Assembly (NCBI GenBank): GCA_030530385.1
Contig: JAUMVB010000002.1
Location: 53,593-117,592 of the forward strand
DNA from: a bacterium
GTDB lineage: Bacteria > Patescibacteriota > Saccharimonadia > Saccharimonadales > Saccharimonadaceae
Reading direction: 5' to 3'
DNA length: 64,000 nt
The notes beneath the pieces are model-generated. The model ran no database searches. It was given only the letters and a program-made list of their open reading frames with translations, and was not told where the DNA came from. Within the stretch, counting starts at the first letter, position 1. Every line of letters starts with the position of its first letter. Shown here piece after piece: positions 1 through 7,946 of this stretch. The translations under genes and the position numbers were made by a program.

Positions 1-81
1 GCTGGCGTGAAACTTGAAGCTAAATCAGCTCCAGCTAAAAAATCTCCAGCTAAGAAAACTACCAAAAAAGCTGAGAAATAG
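1..81 (+). CDS. 3' end of a gene with a Lys/Ala/Pro-rich tail (partial)
   Basis: The reading frame is open from the left edge to TAG at 79-81. The visible 26 residues are a basic low-complexity tail built from K, A, P, S and T, with repeats of the AKK/PAK type. Such tails occur on ribosomal proteins and histone-like DNA-binding proteins, but nothing of the folded domain is in the window, so no function is assigned. A strong terminator follows 11 bases later, so this is the last gene of its operon. Confidence 0.6.
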   Translation, partial: AGVKLEAKSAPAKKSPAKKTTKKAEK

Positions 82-92
82 TTTTGAAAATA

Positions 93-130
93 AAATCCGC
101 CTTCTAGTTATGATGAGCGGATTTTTATTG
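93..130 (+). terminator. Intrinsic terminator
   Basis: An 8-bp perfect stem (93-100 with 117-124) is followed by a T-rich tract. It ends the gene truncated at the left edge and lies 3' to the minus-strand gene that ends at 139, so it may serve both. Confidence 0.8.
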
Positions 131-138
131 CATAAAAT

Positions 139-567
139 TTAGAATCGATAGTTTTTGGTTATATCCTTAAGAAATGGCACGACGCTTGAAAAATAAGCTA
201 GGGTTGCTATTGCTACATTTACGATAAAAATAATAAGCGCAATTTGAGCGATAGTTTTAGCTTTAGACCTAGCGCCAGTTTCCAGCTCAAACTGGTTTCC
301 GGCTTTAATTGCTTTATAAGCGAAAAATCCCACCAGCAACACTAATGGCTGTAAAAATATCCCTAATACTGCACAGACGATTGCAGTTTGGGCTGATGAT
401 AAGTCTTCGTTGGCAATTTTTGCTGCTCGTTCTGCTTTGAAATTTTCTTCTATTCGGCGATTGTGATGATCTTCATCGGAAAGAATTTCCGCTCGGTCAT
501 AAGAATTACCGGTATTTTTAACTTCAGGATAAATATCGCTAGGGTCAAATTGTTTATGGTTGTCCAT
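139..567 (-). CDS. Hypothetical membrane protein, two TM segments
   Basis: A 142-residue protein. The first ~55 residues are charged and probably cytosolic and disordered. Two hydrophobic segments follow (about 62-87 and 107-130), separated by a short basic loop (GARSKAK). I do not recognise the family; the layout recalls small DUF4190-like membrane proteins. The promoter is clear: TG-C-TATACT on the minus strand with the hexamer ending 6 nt before the ATG, predicting a leaderless mRNA. It is divergently transcribed from tsaD. Confidence 0.7.
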   Translation of the reverse strand: MDNHKQFDPSDIYPEVKNTGNSYDRAEILSDEDHHNRRIEENFKAERAAKIANEDLSSAQTAIVCAVLGIFLQPLVLLVGFFAYKAIKAGNQFELETGARSKAKTIAQIALIIFIVNVAIATLAYFSSVVPFLKDITKNYRF

Positions 568-573
568 AAGGTT

Positions 574-582
574 AGTATAGCA
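574..582 (-). promoter_or_regulatory. Extended -10 promoter of the 139-567 gene
   Basis: On the minus strand this reads TG-C-TATACT, with exactly 6 nt to the ATG at 567. No -35 box is evident. The spacing puts the start site on the A of the ATG. Confidence 0.65.
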
Positions 583-656
583 ACAGTTATATAAAAAATA
601 AAGTTAAGAATACAGTTTTGCAAAACATGTTTCAAATTGAAAATAATCGTTAAAAG

Positions 657-665
657 TGTTAGAAT
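657..665 (+). promoter_or_regulatory. Extended -10 promoter of tsaD, leaderless spacing
   Basis: TG-T-TAGAAT with the hexamer ending at 665 and the ATG at 672, a 6-nt gap. There is no Shine-Dalgarno sequence in between. Confidence 0.65.
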
Positions 666-671
666 CATTAT

Positions 672-1760
672 ATGAAAATTTTGGGAATTGAGAGTACGTG
701 TGATGAAACCGCAGCTGCAGTAGTAGAACTTCAAGCTGGAGAAGTTTCACGCGTGAGCAATAACCATGTAAAATTACTTTCAAGTGTAGTTCATTCGCAG
801 ATTAATATCCATGCTCAATTTGGAGGTGTAATTCCTGAAGTAGCGGCGCGATCGCACATCGAATATATAAATCCAGTTGTTCGTCAAGCTTTAGAAAAAG
901 CTGAGACGGGATGGAACGAGATTGATGGTATTGCAGTTAGTTTTGCGCCTGGCTTAAATGGTTCTTTATTGGTTGGTAATTTAGCCGCGCGAACTTACGC
1001 GAGGATTTTTAATAAACCTTTCTTCCCTGTTCATCACGTCGAAGCTCATGTTTATGTTAATTATTTAAGCGAACACCCACCTCGGTTTCCTTTTTTGGCG
1101 CTTGTAGTTAGTGGAGGACACTCGCAGATAGTTCTGTTTAAAGGTCATTCTGATTTTGAAATTTTAGGTGAAACACAAGATGATGCTGTTGGTGAAGCGT
1201 TTGATAAAGTGGCTAAAATTCTTGGTTTGCCATATCCTGGTGGTCCATCGATTTCATCAGCGGCCAAAAATGGTGACGATTTAAAATATAAATTTCCTAA
1301 AGCGAAACTTTCTGGAGAATATGATTTTAGTTTCTCGGGTTTAAAAACAGCTGTATTGCGCGCAGTTCAAAAAGAAGTTGGAGTTGATTATAACTTCCCT
1401 TCTTTCCGTTTGGCCGAAAAGTTAACCGAACAACAAAAAAATGACTTTGCGGCATCTTTCCAAAAAATTGCTGTAGAAACGCTGGTTGATAAGCTTGAAA
1501 AAGCTACTAAAAAATACCAGCCTACTACTGTTGTGGTTGCTGGTGGTGTAGCGGCAAATGAGGTATTACGTGAAGAATTACTACATAGAATAGCGAATAT
1601 AGTCCCAGATGAGATTATTTTTACTCCGCCGGAATTTTGTACCGATAATGCTGCAATGGTTGCGACGTTGGGAGCTTTTCATGCTGTGTTAGGTCAGCCC
1701 CAAGGCCCGCTTGATGCGGAGGTTAGTCCTAGTTTATCGATGAACGATGCGCGTTGGTAA
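672..1760 (+). CDS. tsaD: tRNA N6-adenosine threonylcarbamoyltransferase TsaD
   Basis: TsaD transfers the threonylcarbamoyl group onto A37 of tRNAs that read ANN codons, working with TsaB/TsaE and TsaC-made threonylcarbamoyl-AMP in the cytosol. The protein is 362 residues, slightly longer than the usual ~340. The ASKHA-fold N-terminus (ILGIESTCDETAAA) starts at residue 3. The metal-binding HxxxH pair is H122/H126 in HHVEAH. The glycine-rich SGGHSQIV and the late VVAGGVAANEVLR segments are typical. It stands alone, with its own leaderless promoter and a terminator shared with the convergent downstream gene. No tsaB or tsaE lies nearby. Confidence 0.97.
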   Translation: MKILGIESTCDETAAAVVELQAGEVSRVSNNHVKLLSSVVHSQINIHAQFGGVIPEVAARSHIEYINPVVRQALEKAETGWNEIDGIAVSFAPGLNGSLLVGNLAARTYARIFNKPFFPVHHVEAHVYVNYLSEHPPRFPFLALVVSGGHSQIVLFKGHSDFEILGETQDDAVGEAFDKVAKILGLPYPGGPSISSAAKNGDDLKYKFPKAKLSGEYDFSFSGLKTAVLRAVQKEVGVDYNFPSFRLAEKLTEQQKNDFAASFQKIAVETLVDKLEKATKKYQPTTVVVAGGVAANEVLREELLHRIANIVPDEIIFTPPEFCTDNAAMVATLGAFHAVLGQPQGPLDAEVSPSLSMNDARW

Positions 1761-1797
1761 ATTTATTCTTTAGAGCTGACCTAGAGAGTCAATATAG

Positions 1798-1834
1798 AAA
1801 TAAAGTCTCAGTCTTACTAAGATAGACTTTATTT
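1798..1834. terminator. Bidirectional terminator between tsaD and the FemABX gene
   Basis: An 11-bp perfect stem (1798-1808 with 1824-1834) has an A-rich 5' flank and T-rich 3' flank, so it can terminate both convergent transcripts. Confidence 0.8.
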
Positions 1835-1845
1835 ATTCTTATCGA

Positions 1846-2961
1846 CTAACGACTTTTAATTGTGCGGATAATCTTTTTGAAAGTTGGTAATCCGTGAGAC
1901 CATAGCCAATACCAGCCTGATAGTGGTTTATCGAAAGTCCCAGCGAGCATATTTTCGTGATGGGCGAATTTACTTTTGAATTTAGAAATGCCGTCATTTA
2001 GCAGTCCGTTCATGTCGTAGCGTTCTATCCCGGCATTTTTCATTTGTATTAAAACAAGCCATTTCAAGATGTAGTTAGCGCGAGTAGATCTACCCAGTTC
2101 ATTGCTGCCGCCGTAGAGCTCGAAAGCTGTTTTTTGAGATTTGGCAATCCAGCTGAAACCAACTAGTTCTTCTCTGTCGTGAATTTTTTCAAGCTGGGTT
2201 AAATTTTGTTTAGTTTCTTCTCTTCTATCTCGAGATTTTTGGGTTGAGTTTTTAACAAAAGCTCCGTAAATTGGAGCATTATCGCCCATTAGCTCAAATA
2301 ACTTTTGGTAGTATTTTCGACTATGGATTGCAAAACCAGCTCGTTGAGCAGTCTCTTCATATATATCGAGCGCGGTCTCTAGTTCTGCTGGTGTTTTGAT
2401 CTGGCGAACAGTAGCTTTTTCGGATGATTTTCGGACGATTTGGCGATTATTTTTTGTCATATCAGCCATAAGTTTTTCTTCGCTCTGAGTTAAATCCAAG
2501 ATTAAAGTTCGAGGAATTAGAATAGTGTTTTTTGCTCTCTTCCAACCTTTTTCAAGGAGTTCTTTGCCTGAAAATTCTCGCTCTTCCCAGTCTGGTTCAA
2601 TAGATAACGCTACTGGCTGTGGCTTAATTTCCCTTTGGCAATATTCGGCGATAAAATTAAGAATTTTTGCTCGTTCCTGAGGTTTTTTAGAAATAATTAC
2701 AGCTCCGCGCGGAATATACGCAAAACTTCGGAGCGGCCAAGGCAATTTTCGAATTAGAATCTGAGCAGCCGCCACAACGTCGGAGTATTTCTCTTTCTTT
2801 TTTGGCTCTTCGCTGACATTTTTAATAAAGATTCGGACTACTTTCCAAGTTGGGCTTTGCGCTTTCAATTCGCCCCACCCCCACATTTGTAAAGGGTGTC
2901 CATATTTAAAAACAAAACCATCCCATTCATCTTTTTTAGTAATTTCTACAATCTTTAGCAT
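1846..2961 (-). CDS. FemABX-family peptidoglycan bridge aminoacyltransferase-like protein
   Basis: The family uses aminoacyl-tRNA to add amino acids to the lipid II stem peptide on the inner face of the membrane; substrate and residue cannot be read from sequence. I place the start at 2961 (protein begins MLKIVEITKK, 371 aa). A -10 TATAAT at 2973-2968 ends 6 nt before this ATG, whereas the longer reading frame would begin upstream of the promoter. Support for the family: the N-terminal WGWGELK segment, the paired GNAT-like folds, and the C-terminal MNGLLNDGISKFKSKFA segment, which matches the conserved FemAB end. A cell-wall role fits a monoderm organism that keeps its own peptidoglycan. Confidence 0.82.
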   Translation of the reverse strand: MLKIVEITKKDEWDGFVFKYGHPLQMWGWGELKAQSPTWKVVRIFIKNVSEEPKKKEKYSDVVAAAQILIRKLPWPLRSFAYIPRGAVIISKKPQERAKILNFIAEYCQREIKPQPVALSIEPDWEEREFSGKELLEKGWKRAKNTILIPRTLILDLTQSEEKLMADMTKNNRQIVRKSSEKATVRQIKTPAELETALDIYEETAQRAGFAIHSRKYYQKLFELMGDNAPIYGAFVKNSTQKSRDRREETKQNLTQLEKIHDREELVGFSWIAKSQKTAFELYGGSNELGRSTRANYILKWLVLIQMKNAGIERYDMNGLLNDGISKFKSKFAHHENMLAGTFDKPLSGWYWLWSHGLPTFKKIIRTIKSR

Positions 2962-2967
2962 AAGTCT

Positions 2968-2995
2968 ATTATACACTAAAAAAGTATGATATAAT
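2968..2995. promoter_or_regulatory. Back-to-back promoters: FemABX gene (minus) and valS leader (plus)
   Basis: On the minus strand TATAAT occupies 2973-2968, 6 nt before the ATG at 2961. On the plus strand TG-A-TATAAT occupies 2987-2995 and would start a transcript near 3002, giving valS a ~130-nt leader. Confidence 0.55.
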
Positions 2996-3001
2996 AGAAT
3001 A

Positions 3002-3131
3002 GAAAATAAAAACAAGAAATTAGTTTTTGTAGGAGGTAATTTTCCGTGAAATTTCGCGTGAAATAATTTTTGCTTTTTGCTAAATTTCTTGTGAAATGTG
3101 AATAATTCGAAGTTATAATTTAGGGAAGAAT
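3002..3131 (+). promoter_or_regulatory. valS upstream region with long inverted repeat and a second proximal promoter
   Basis: A 10-bp inverted repeat (ACAAGAAATT near 3013, AATTTCTTGT near 3083) encloses about 60 nt. GTGAAAT occurs three times between about 3046 and 3097. A second -10 (TATAAT at 3114-3119) lies 12 nt before the valS ATG. No T-box motif (AGGGTGGNACCGCG) is present. Regulation by this leader is possible but only inferred. Confidence 0.35.
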
Positions 3132-5693
3132 ATGAAAATCACGAAAACTTATGAACCAAATAACTATGAGCCTGAAATCTATGCTCTTTGGGAAGCGTCA
3201 AAGATCTTTGAATCTACAGGAGTTGGCCCAAAATACTCAATTGTTATGCCACCACCAAATGCAAACGGCAATCTCCATATCGGCCACGGACTAATGGCTG
3301 CCGTTGAAGATATCTTGATGCGTTATCATCGAATGAAAGGCTATGATTCTGTCTACCTGCCAGGAGCAGATCATGCGGGTTTTGAGACTTGGGTTGTTTA
3401 TGAACGACTTTTAAATGAAAAAGGGAAGAGTCGTTTGGACTTTTCTCGAGATGAACTTTATTCACAGGTTTGGGATTTTGTGTCTAAACAGCGAGGTGGA
3501 ATGGAACTTCAACTTCGCGCTCTAGGAGTTGGCGCTGATTGGAAAAATTCAACCTTTACGCTAGATGAAAAAGTAGTTAATCGTGTTTATAAAACTTTCC
3601 AAAAAATGTGGAATGACGGTTTGATTTACAGAGGTGAACGAATTGTTAATTACTCGACGAAATACCAAACTTCATATGCTGACATCGAAGTAGATTATAA
3701 AGAAGAAAAGGGTAAACTATGGACAATTGCTTATCCTGTTATAGGCGAGTTTGGCCAAGCGGTAGAATATATGCTAGTTTCGACCACTCGCCCAGAAACA
3801 ATGTTTGGCGATACGGCTTTAGCGGTTAATCCAACAGATGAGCGTTATGAGAAATTAATTGGTAAAAAAGTAGAAGTTCCACTTATTAAACGCAAAATTC
3901 CAGTTATTGCTGATGATTATGTAGATCCGAATTTTGGCACAGGTGTTGTTAAAATTACTCCTTTTCATGACCCGAATGATTTTGAAGTAGGCAATCGACA
4001 TAATTTGCCGAAAATTCAGGTGATTGGTTTTGACGGAAAAATGACCGAAGATACAGGGGCTGATTATGCGGGGTTAACAGTAATTGATGCGCGCAAAAAA
4101 GTTCTTGAAGATCTTAAAAAAGCAAATGCGCTTTTTGGAGAAGAGAATATCACTCATGTGGTTGGCTATGATTATAAATCTGGCGAGCCAATTCAACCGC
4201 TCGTGAAAGAGCAGTGGTTTGTTTCGACTAAACCTTTGGCGGAGAAAGCTATTGAGGCACTACAAAATAATGAGATTAAATTTACGCCTGAAAACAAGAA
4301 AAATGTGTTGCTTAACTACCTCGAAAATATTCGCGACTGGAATATTTCACGCCAAATCCCTTGGGGAATTCCGATTCCAGCTTTTCAAAATATTGAAGAT
4401 CCAACTGACTGGATTTTTGATGAACGTGTTCACGAATTGCAAATTACTGTTGATGGTAAAACTTATCAACGCGATGAAGATACGCTTGATACTTGGTTCT
4501 CTAGCGGCCAATGGCCATTTATTACGACTGATTTTCTGGAAGGTGGTGAACTTGCTAAATTCTATCCAAATAGTGTGATGGAAACTGGCCATGATTTGAT
4601 TTTCCCTTGGATCTCTCGAATGATAATGTTGGGAATTTATTGCACGGGGCAAATTCCATTCCGCGAGGTTTATTTGCACGGAATGGTTCTTGATGAGCAT
4701 GGCCAAAAAATGAGCAAATCAAAGGGAAACGTGATCAACCCAATGGATGTAATTGCTGAGTTTGGCTCCGACGCTTTTCGTCTCGGAATTATTGCGGCAC
4801 GTTCAGCAGGGCAGAATCAAGCGTTTTCAAAAGATAAAGTTATTGCTGGGCGAAATTTCTGTAATAAATTATGGAATATTTCGCGATTCATCTCGGATAA
4901 AATTGGCGATTTTAAGAGCGAAAAGCCACTTGAGGCGATTTCGCCGGCTGATCATTGGGTTATTCAAGAGCTTGGTCGTGCGATTTCAGAAATTGATAAC
5001 CATATGAAAAACTATCGTTTTGCTGAAGCTGCAGAAACGGTTTATCATACTATTTGGAGTACGGTTGCAGACTGGTATATTGAGGCTTCAAAAACGCAAG
5101 AAAATCCCGAACTTTTGGCTTGGGTTTTGGAGACTTGTTTAAAAATCGCTCATCCATTTGCGCCATTTGTGACTGAAACAATTTGGCAAACTCTATCTTG
5201 GACAGAAGGTACTTTAGCTAGCGAAAAACTGGCTGAAGCACTTAGCTGCAATGAATTTGAGGCGATTCAATTTGAGAGAATTCAAGACTTAGTGAGCGAA
5301 ATTCGTTTGATCACTGCAGAACTTCCTGGTAAACAACGATATAATTTACTTTTTGAAAGAGATGAGTTAATTCGAACTAATGCCGAAACAATCCGTCATT
5401 TGTCACGTGTGCCACAAGTTCTTGAAACTGATGCGCCACATGGATTTAGCCTTGCAGCTAGTGGTTTGGGCGCATATCTTGACGTACCAGCGAAGGTGCT
5501 TGCTGAATATAAAAATGATTTGAACGAGCGAATCGACAAAGTTTCTTCCGAGATTGGACTGCTCGAAAAACGCCTTTCGAATGAAAACTATATTGCAAAA
5601 GCTCCCGCGCATTTGGTTGAAGAAACTCGTGAAGAATTTTCAAATAAAAAAGCCGAACTCGATAAAATTAAAAAAGCTGTTGAATTATTATAG
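3132..5693 (+). CDS. valS: Valyl-tRNA synthetase
   Basis: Class I aminoacyl-tRNA synthetase charging tRNA-Val. At 853 aa it has the usual bacterial length. The HIGH signature is at residues 49-52 and KMSKS at 526-530. The CP1 editing domain lies between about 190 and 350, with the TTRPETMFGDTA segment that lines the editing site. The anticodon-binding domain follows from about 600, and the C-terminal coiled-coil arm spans about 785-853. The start is supported by the strong N-terminal match and a purine-rich GGGAAGAA just upstream. Confidence 0.97.
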   Translation: MKITKTYEPNNYEPEIYALWEASKIFESTGVGPKYSIVMPPPNANGNLHIGHGLMAAVEDILMRYHRMKGYDSVYLPGADHAGFETWVVYERLLNEKGKSRLDFSRDELYSQVWDFVSKQRGGMELQLRALGVGADWKNSTFTLDEKVVNRVYKTFQKMWNDGLIYRGERIVNYSTKYQTSYADIEVDYKEEKGKLWTIAYPVIGEFGQAVEYMLVSTTRPETMFGDTALAVNPTDERYEKLIGKKVEVPLIKRKIPVIADDYVDPNFGTGVVKITPFHDPNDFEVGNRHNLPKIQVIGFDGKMTEDTGADYAGLTVIDARKKVLEDLKKANALFGEENITHVVGYDYKSGEPIQPLVKEQWFVSTKPLAEKAIEALQNNEIKFTPENKKNVLLNYLENIRDWNISRQIPWGIPIPAFQNIEDPTDWIFDERVHELQITVDGKTYQRDEDTLDTWFSSGQWPFITTDFLEGGELAKFYPNSVMETGHDLIFPWISRMIMLGIYCTGQIPFREVYLHGMVLDEHGQKMSKSKGNVINPMDVIAEFGSDAFRLGIIAARSAGQNQAFSKDKVIAGRNFCNKLWNISRFISDKIGDFKSEKPLEAISPADHWVIQELGRAISEIDNHMKNYRFAEAAETVYHTIWSTVADWYIEASKTQENPELLAWVLETCLKIAHPFAPFVTETIWQTLSWTEGTLASEKLAEALSCNEFEAIQFERIQDLVSEIRLITAELPGKQRYNLLFERDELIRTNAETIRHLSRVPQVLETDAPHGFSLAASGLGAYLDVPAKVLAEYKNDLNERIDKVSSEIGLLEKRLSNENYIAKAPAHLVEETREEFSNKKAELDKIKKAVELL

Positions 5694-5777
5694 TGTAGTC
5701 GATAATTCAAAAAAGTATTTTAGAAAATAACATTCGTATATTTATCAAAAGTTAATTCTATGTTAAAATAAAATGGT

Positions 5778-5865
5778 GGAGAGATGGCCGAGTGGTTTAA
5801 GGCGCACGCCTGGAACGCGTGTTGAGTGCAAGCTCTCGCAGGTTCGAATCCTGTTCTCTCCGCCA
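5778..5865 (+). tRNA. tRNA-Ser (GGA)
   Basis: Acceptor GGAGAGA pairs with TCTCTCC and CCA is encoded at the 3' end (5863-5865). The anticodon loop CTGGAAC is closed by CACGC/GCGTG, giving anticodon GGA at 5812-5814. A long variable arm is present, as expected for a class II tRNA. An extended -10 (TG-T-TAAAAT, 5761-5769) ends 8 nt before the mature 5' end, so the 5' leader is only a base or two. Confidence 0.97.
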
Positions 5866-5874
5866 AATATTTTT

Positions 5875-5898
5875 CAGCCCTGTGGCTGTTTTATTTTT
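5875..5898 (+). terminator. Intrinsic terminator of tRNA-Ser
   Basis: Stem CAGCC/GGCTG with a 4-nt loop, followed by TTTTATTTTT. Confidence 0.85.
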
Positions 5899-5946
5899 GG
5901 TTTAATTTCCTTTAATAAGGTAGTGAATTAAGACGGAATACTTGCC

Positions 5947-5975
5947 TTGACTTTGCAGTGATAATATGTTAAAAT
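5947..5975 (+). promoter_or_regulatory. Strong sigma-70 promoter of the orphan two-gene operon
   Basis: TTGACT (5947-5952), a 17-bp spacer ending in TGT, then TAAAAT (5970-5975). This is one of only three promoters in the window with a good -35 box. The predicted RNA begins near 5982 with a tight 5-bp stem-loop (TCCCC-GTG-GGGA), the kind of 5'-terminal hairpin that can protect mRNA. Confidence 0.75.
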
Positions 5976-6018
5976 TATGTATCCCCGTGGGGAATAAAAA
6001 GAAAAGGAGGAAAGGAAA

Positions 6019-6462
6019 ATGGAAGCCTTTCTTAGTAATTTAAAAAAAATCAAACATAGAGTTGTTGACTTTATGTTTGATTTAATTCATACTGCTGACA
6101 TCAAAGGGAGAGAACTTTCTTCGGAAAAACTTGCCCCTTGGGCGCTGGCGTCTGATGTGGGTCGGCTTATCAAGGAGGTGAATTATCTTAATAGAGTATT
6201 TGTCCAACAGGATAGATTTTTTAAAGATCCTATAATATTATTGGTTATCAGTAAAGATATTGACGTAGATAGTTTCTATAGATCTTTACGCAATGAGTTT
6301 AATCGAAACGGATGGATGATTGATAACTCTTATCGCAATGGTGTATCTTTTAGTGTTTCAAATGAAAATAGAAAATATGATATTTTAATTTCAAGCACAG
6401 AAGATATTGCTGTTAAGAAGAAGAGATTAGGCGAGCCGAGCCAAGTAATGGAAATCTTTTAG
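6019..6462 (+). CDS. Unrecognised 147-aa protein, first gene of an orphan pair
   Basis: I do not recognise this family. The protein is soluble with no signal or membrane segment. It has a basic helical N-terminus (about 1-30), then a predicted alpha/beta region with a hydrophobic strand (PIILLVIS, near residue 74) followed by a helix, a W-x-I-D turn and another strand (YDILISS). The start is fixed by a strong AAGGAGG about 8 nt upstream. It is the first gene of a two-gene operon driven by one of the strongest promoters in the window and closed by a clear terminator after the second gene. Basic N-terminus plus high expression might suit a nucleic-acid-binding or small structural protein, but that is a guess. 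Confidence 0.75.
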   Translation: MEAFLSNLKKIKHRVVDFMFDLIHTADIKGRELSSEKLAPWALASDVGRLIKEVNYLNRVFVQQDRFFKDPIILLVISKDIDVDSFYRSLRNEFNRNGWMIDNSYRNGVSFSVSNENRKYDILISSTEDIAVKKKRLGEPSQVMEIF

Positions 6463-6475
6463 GGGGGTGAATCGA

Positions 6476-6844
6476 ATGAATTTTAGACAAAGGTTTAAGA
6501 TGATTCTGGCCAAGACTGTAACTCAGCGTGAAGTTGCTGAGCTACTATGGGATTTATTTCCCGAGGGGAAAGTCTATATCGATCCAAGGCATATAGATAA
6601 ATCCTTCGGCGAGATTAAAATAATTTTGTCATCAAATAATTACGCCGCTTATTATAATTTTGAAAACAATATTAATAAGGGTATTGATAAAATTGGCTGT
6701 AATATTGTTGATTCGTCTAATAGCCTTATCAGTAAGATAGTCTCTATTGAGAGTGTTCACGGGGATTATTTTAATATCGAATGCTTCCAGGAAGATAATT
6801 CTGAAGCTAAATTTATTCCTGAAATATATCAGCTGTTTAGGTGA
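6476..6844 (+). CDS. Unrecognised 122-aa protein, second gene of the orphan pair
   Basis: No recognised domain. The frame is open from a GTG at 6467, but that codon lies inside the ribosome site. GGGGGTGA (6463-6470) is followed 5 nt later by ATG at 6476, which I take as the start. The layout echoes the upstream gene: a basic helical N-terminus, a hydrophobic strand (EIKIIL), a helix (YNFENNINKGIDKIG), a C-x-I-V-D-S turn matching W-x-I-D-N in the neighbour, and a final strand pair. The two may be distant paralogues or partners of one complex. A terminator follows directly. Confidence 0.72.
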   Translation: MNFRQRFKMILAKTVTQREVAELLWDLFPEGKVYIDPRHIDKSFGEIKIILSSNNYAAYYNFENNINKGIDKIGCNIVDSSNSLISKIVSIESVHGDYFNIECFQEDNSEAKFIPEIYQLFR

Positions 6845-6850
6845 TAGTAT

Positions 6851-6880
6851 AGCTCAAGCATATGGCTTGGGCTTTTTTAT
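6851..6880 (+). terminator. Intrinsic terminator of the orphan pair
   Basis: A 9-bp stem (6851-6859 with 6865-6873) with a short loop, followed by TTTTTATTTT. Confidence 0.85.
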
Positions 6881-6900
6881 TTTGATAAAAATCTTTTATT

Positions 6901-6909
6901 TGCTAAAAT
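6901..6909 (+). promoter_or_regulatory. Extended -10 promoter of orn, leaderless spacing
   Basis: TG-C-TAAAAT ends 6 nt before the ATG at 6916; there is no ribosome site between them. Confidence 0.65.
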
Positions 6910-6915
6910 GGAATC

Positions 6916-7464
6916 ATGAAAAACGCAAAAATCTTATGGATTGATTTAGAGATGACGGGGCTTAGTCCGCAAAAAGATCGGATTTTGGAAATTGCAGCAA
7001 TTGCGACAGACTGGGATTTTAATGAGATTGCAACTTTTGAGAGTTCGGTTAAGGTAGATGAAGAAGTTGTAGAAGATCGGATGGTGGGAGAATTTTGGGA
7101 GACCTTCAGCGAGACTCGTGATGCTTTGAAGGTGCAAAATCTACAAGCTACCAAAAATTCATTAGAGGTCGAAGCTGAGTTGATTGAATTTATTAAAGAA
7201 AACTTTGTCGAAGAAATTGCGAACGGTGAAAAAATTCTTCTTGGCGGAAACTCAATTCATCAAGATAGAAGATTTATCCGTAGTGAATGGCTTAATTTAG
7301 AAAAAATGCTTCATTATCGGATGCTTGATGTGAGCGCCTGGAAGGTAGTGATGAGTGCAAAGTTCAAGCGTGTTTTTGCAAAACCAGATAATCATCGTGC
7401 GTTGGATGATATTCGTGGATCGATTGAAGAGTTAAAATTTTATTTGAAGAAAGTGAAGAAATAA
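6916..7464 (+). CDS. orn: Oligoribonuclease (DEDDh 3'-5' exoribonuclease)
   Basis: Degrades 2-5 nt RNA fragments left by other ribonucleases. It is 182 aa, the standard length. The first acidic pair is D10/E12 in WIDLEMTGL. The middle Asp sits in GNSIHQDRRF, and the C-terminal HRALDDIRGSIEEL supplies the catalytic His and last Asp of the DEDDh set. It begins a leaderless transcript and is followed with no gap by a small hypothetical gene, so the two are co-transcribed. Confidence 0.95.
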   Translation: MKNAKILWIDLEMTGLSPQKDRILEIAAIATDWDFNEIATFESSVKVDEEVVEDRMVGEFWETFSETRDALKVQNLQATKNSLEVEAELIEFIKENFVEEIANGEKILLGGNSIHQDRRFIRSEWLNLEKMLHYRMLDVSAWKVVMSAKFKRVFAKPDNHRALDDIRGSIEELKFYLKKVKK

Positions 7465-7890
7465 ATGAATCAAGATGAAGTTAGGAATTTTTTACTAAAT
7501 TTTGAGGCGGCGGAAGTTCGGAAAGATAAACAAAATAGGCTGGAGATTTTTGAGGTTAATTTTGAAAAGCTGGCTAAAATTTGGCGTGAGAAATTAACGG
7601 GCGAGCTGGGTGATTTTGAACGGGAGACTGGCGAGAAGATTTTAGCAAAAATTGACGACAGTGAAGATACGAAAGCGATTTTTGCAATTATTCATGATGG
7701 CTCAAATCCGCTCCAAGTTGAGATGAAGACTGGTGCGCAGCTAGCAAAAATTTTGCGCGAAAAAGAAAGTGTTGTGCCATCGAAACTTATGAGCGAGCGA
7801 GAATGGAATTTGATTATTGGTCAAGGTCAAGTTTCGGCAGAAGAACTTTGTGATTTATTACGACTTAGTTATCGCTTAATTTGCGAATAG
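7465..7890 (+). CDS. Hypothetical 141-aa protein coupled to orn
   Basis: The ATG follows the orn stop codon directly, so translation is probably coupled. The protein is soluble and charged, mostly predicted helical, with a central segment (AIFAIIHDGSNPLQVEMKTGAQLAKIL) that looks like a strand-turn-helix. I do not recognise a family. The linkage to orn may hint at nucleotide or RNA metabolism, but no catalytic motif is visible. Confidence 0.65.
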   Translation: MNQDEVRNFLLNFEAAEVRKDKQNRLEIFEVNFEKLAKIWREKLTGELGDFERETGEKILAKIDDSEDTKAIFAIIHDGSNPLQVEMKTGAQLAKILREKESVVPSKLMSEREWNLIIGQGQVSAEELCDLLRLSYRLICE

Positions 7891-7946
7891 ACAGCTAGCT
7901 TTAAATTTTGCGAAAATCGTTTAATTTTGTTATAATCATAAGTAAT

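Noticed and set aside
3002..3131. T-box riboswitch upstream of valS
   Set aside because: No AGGGTGGNACCGCG antiterminator sequence and no specifier loop could be identified.
3244..3465. Minus-strand open frame inside valS
   Set aside because: It is a shadow of a well-conserved synthetase frame, with no ribosome site or promoter of its own.
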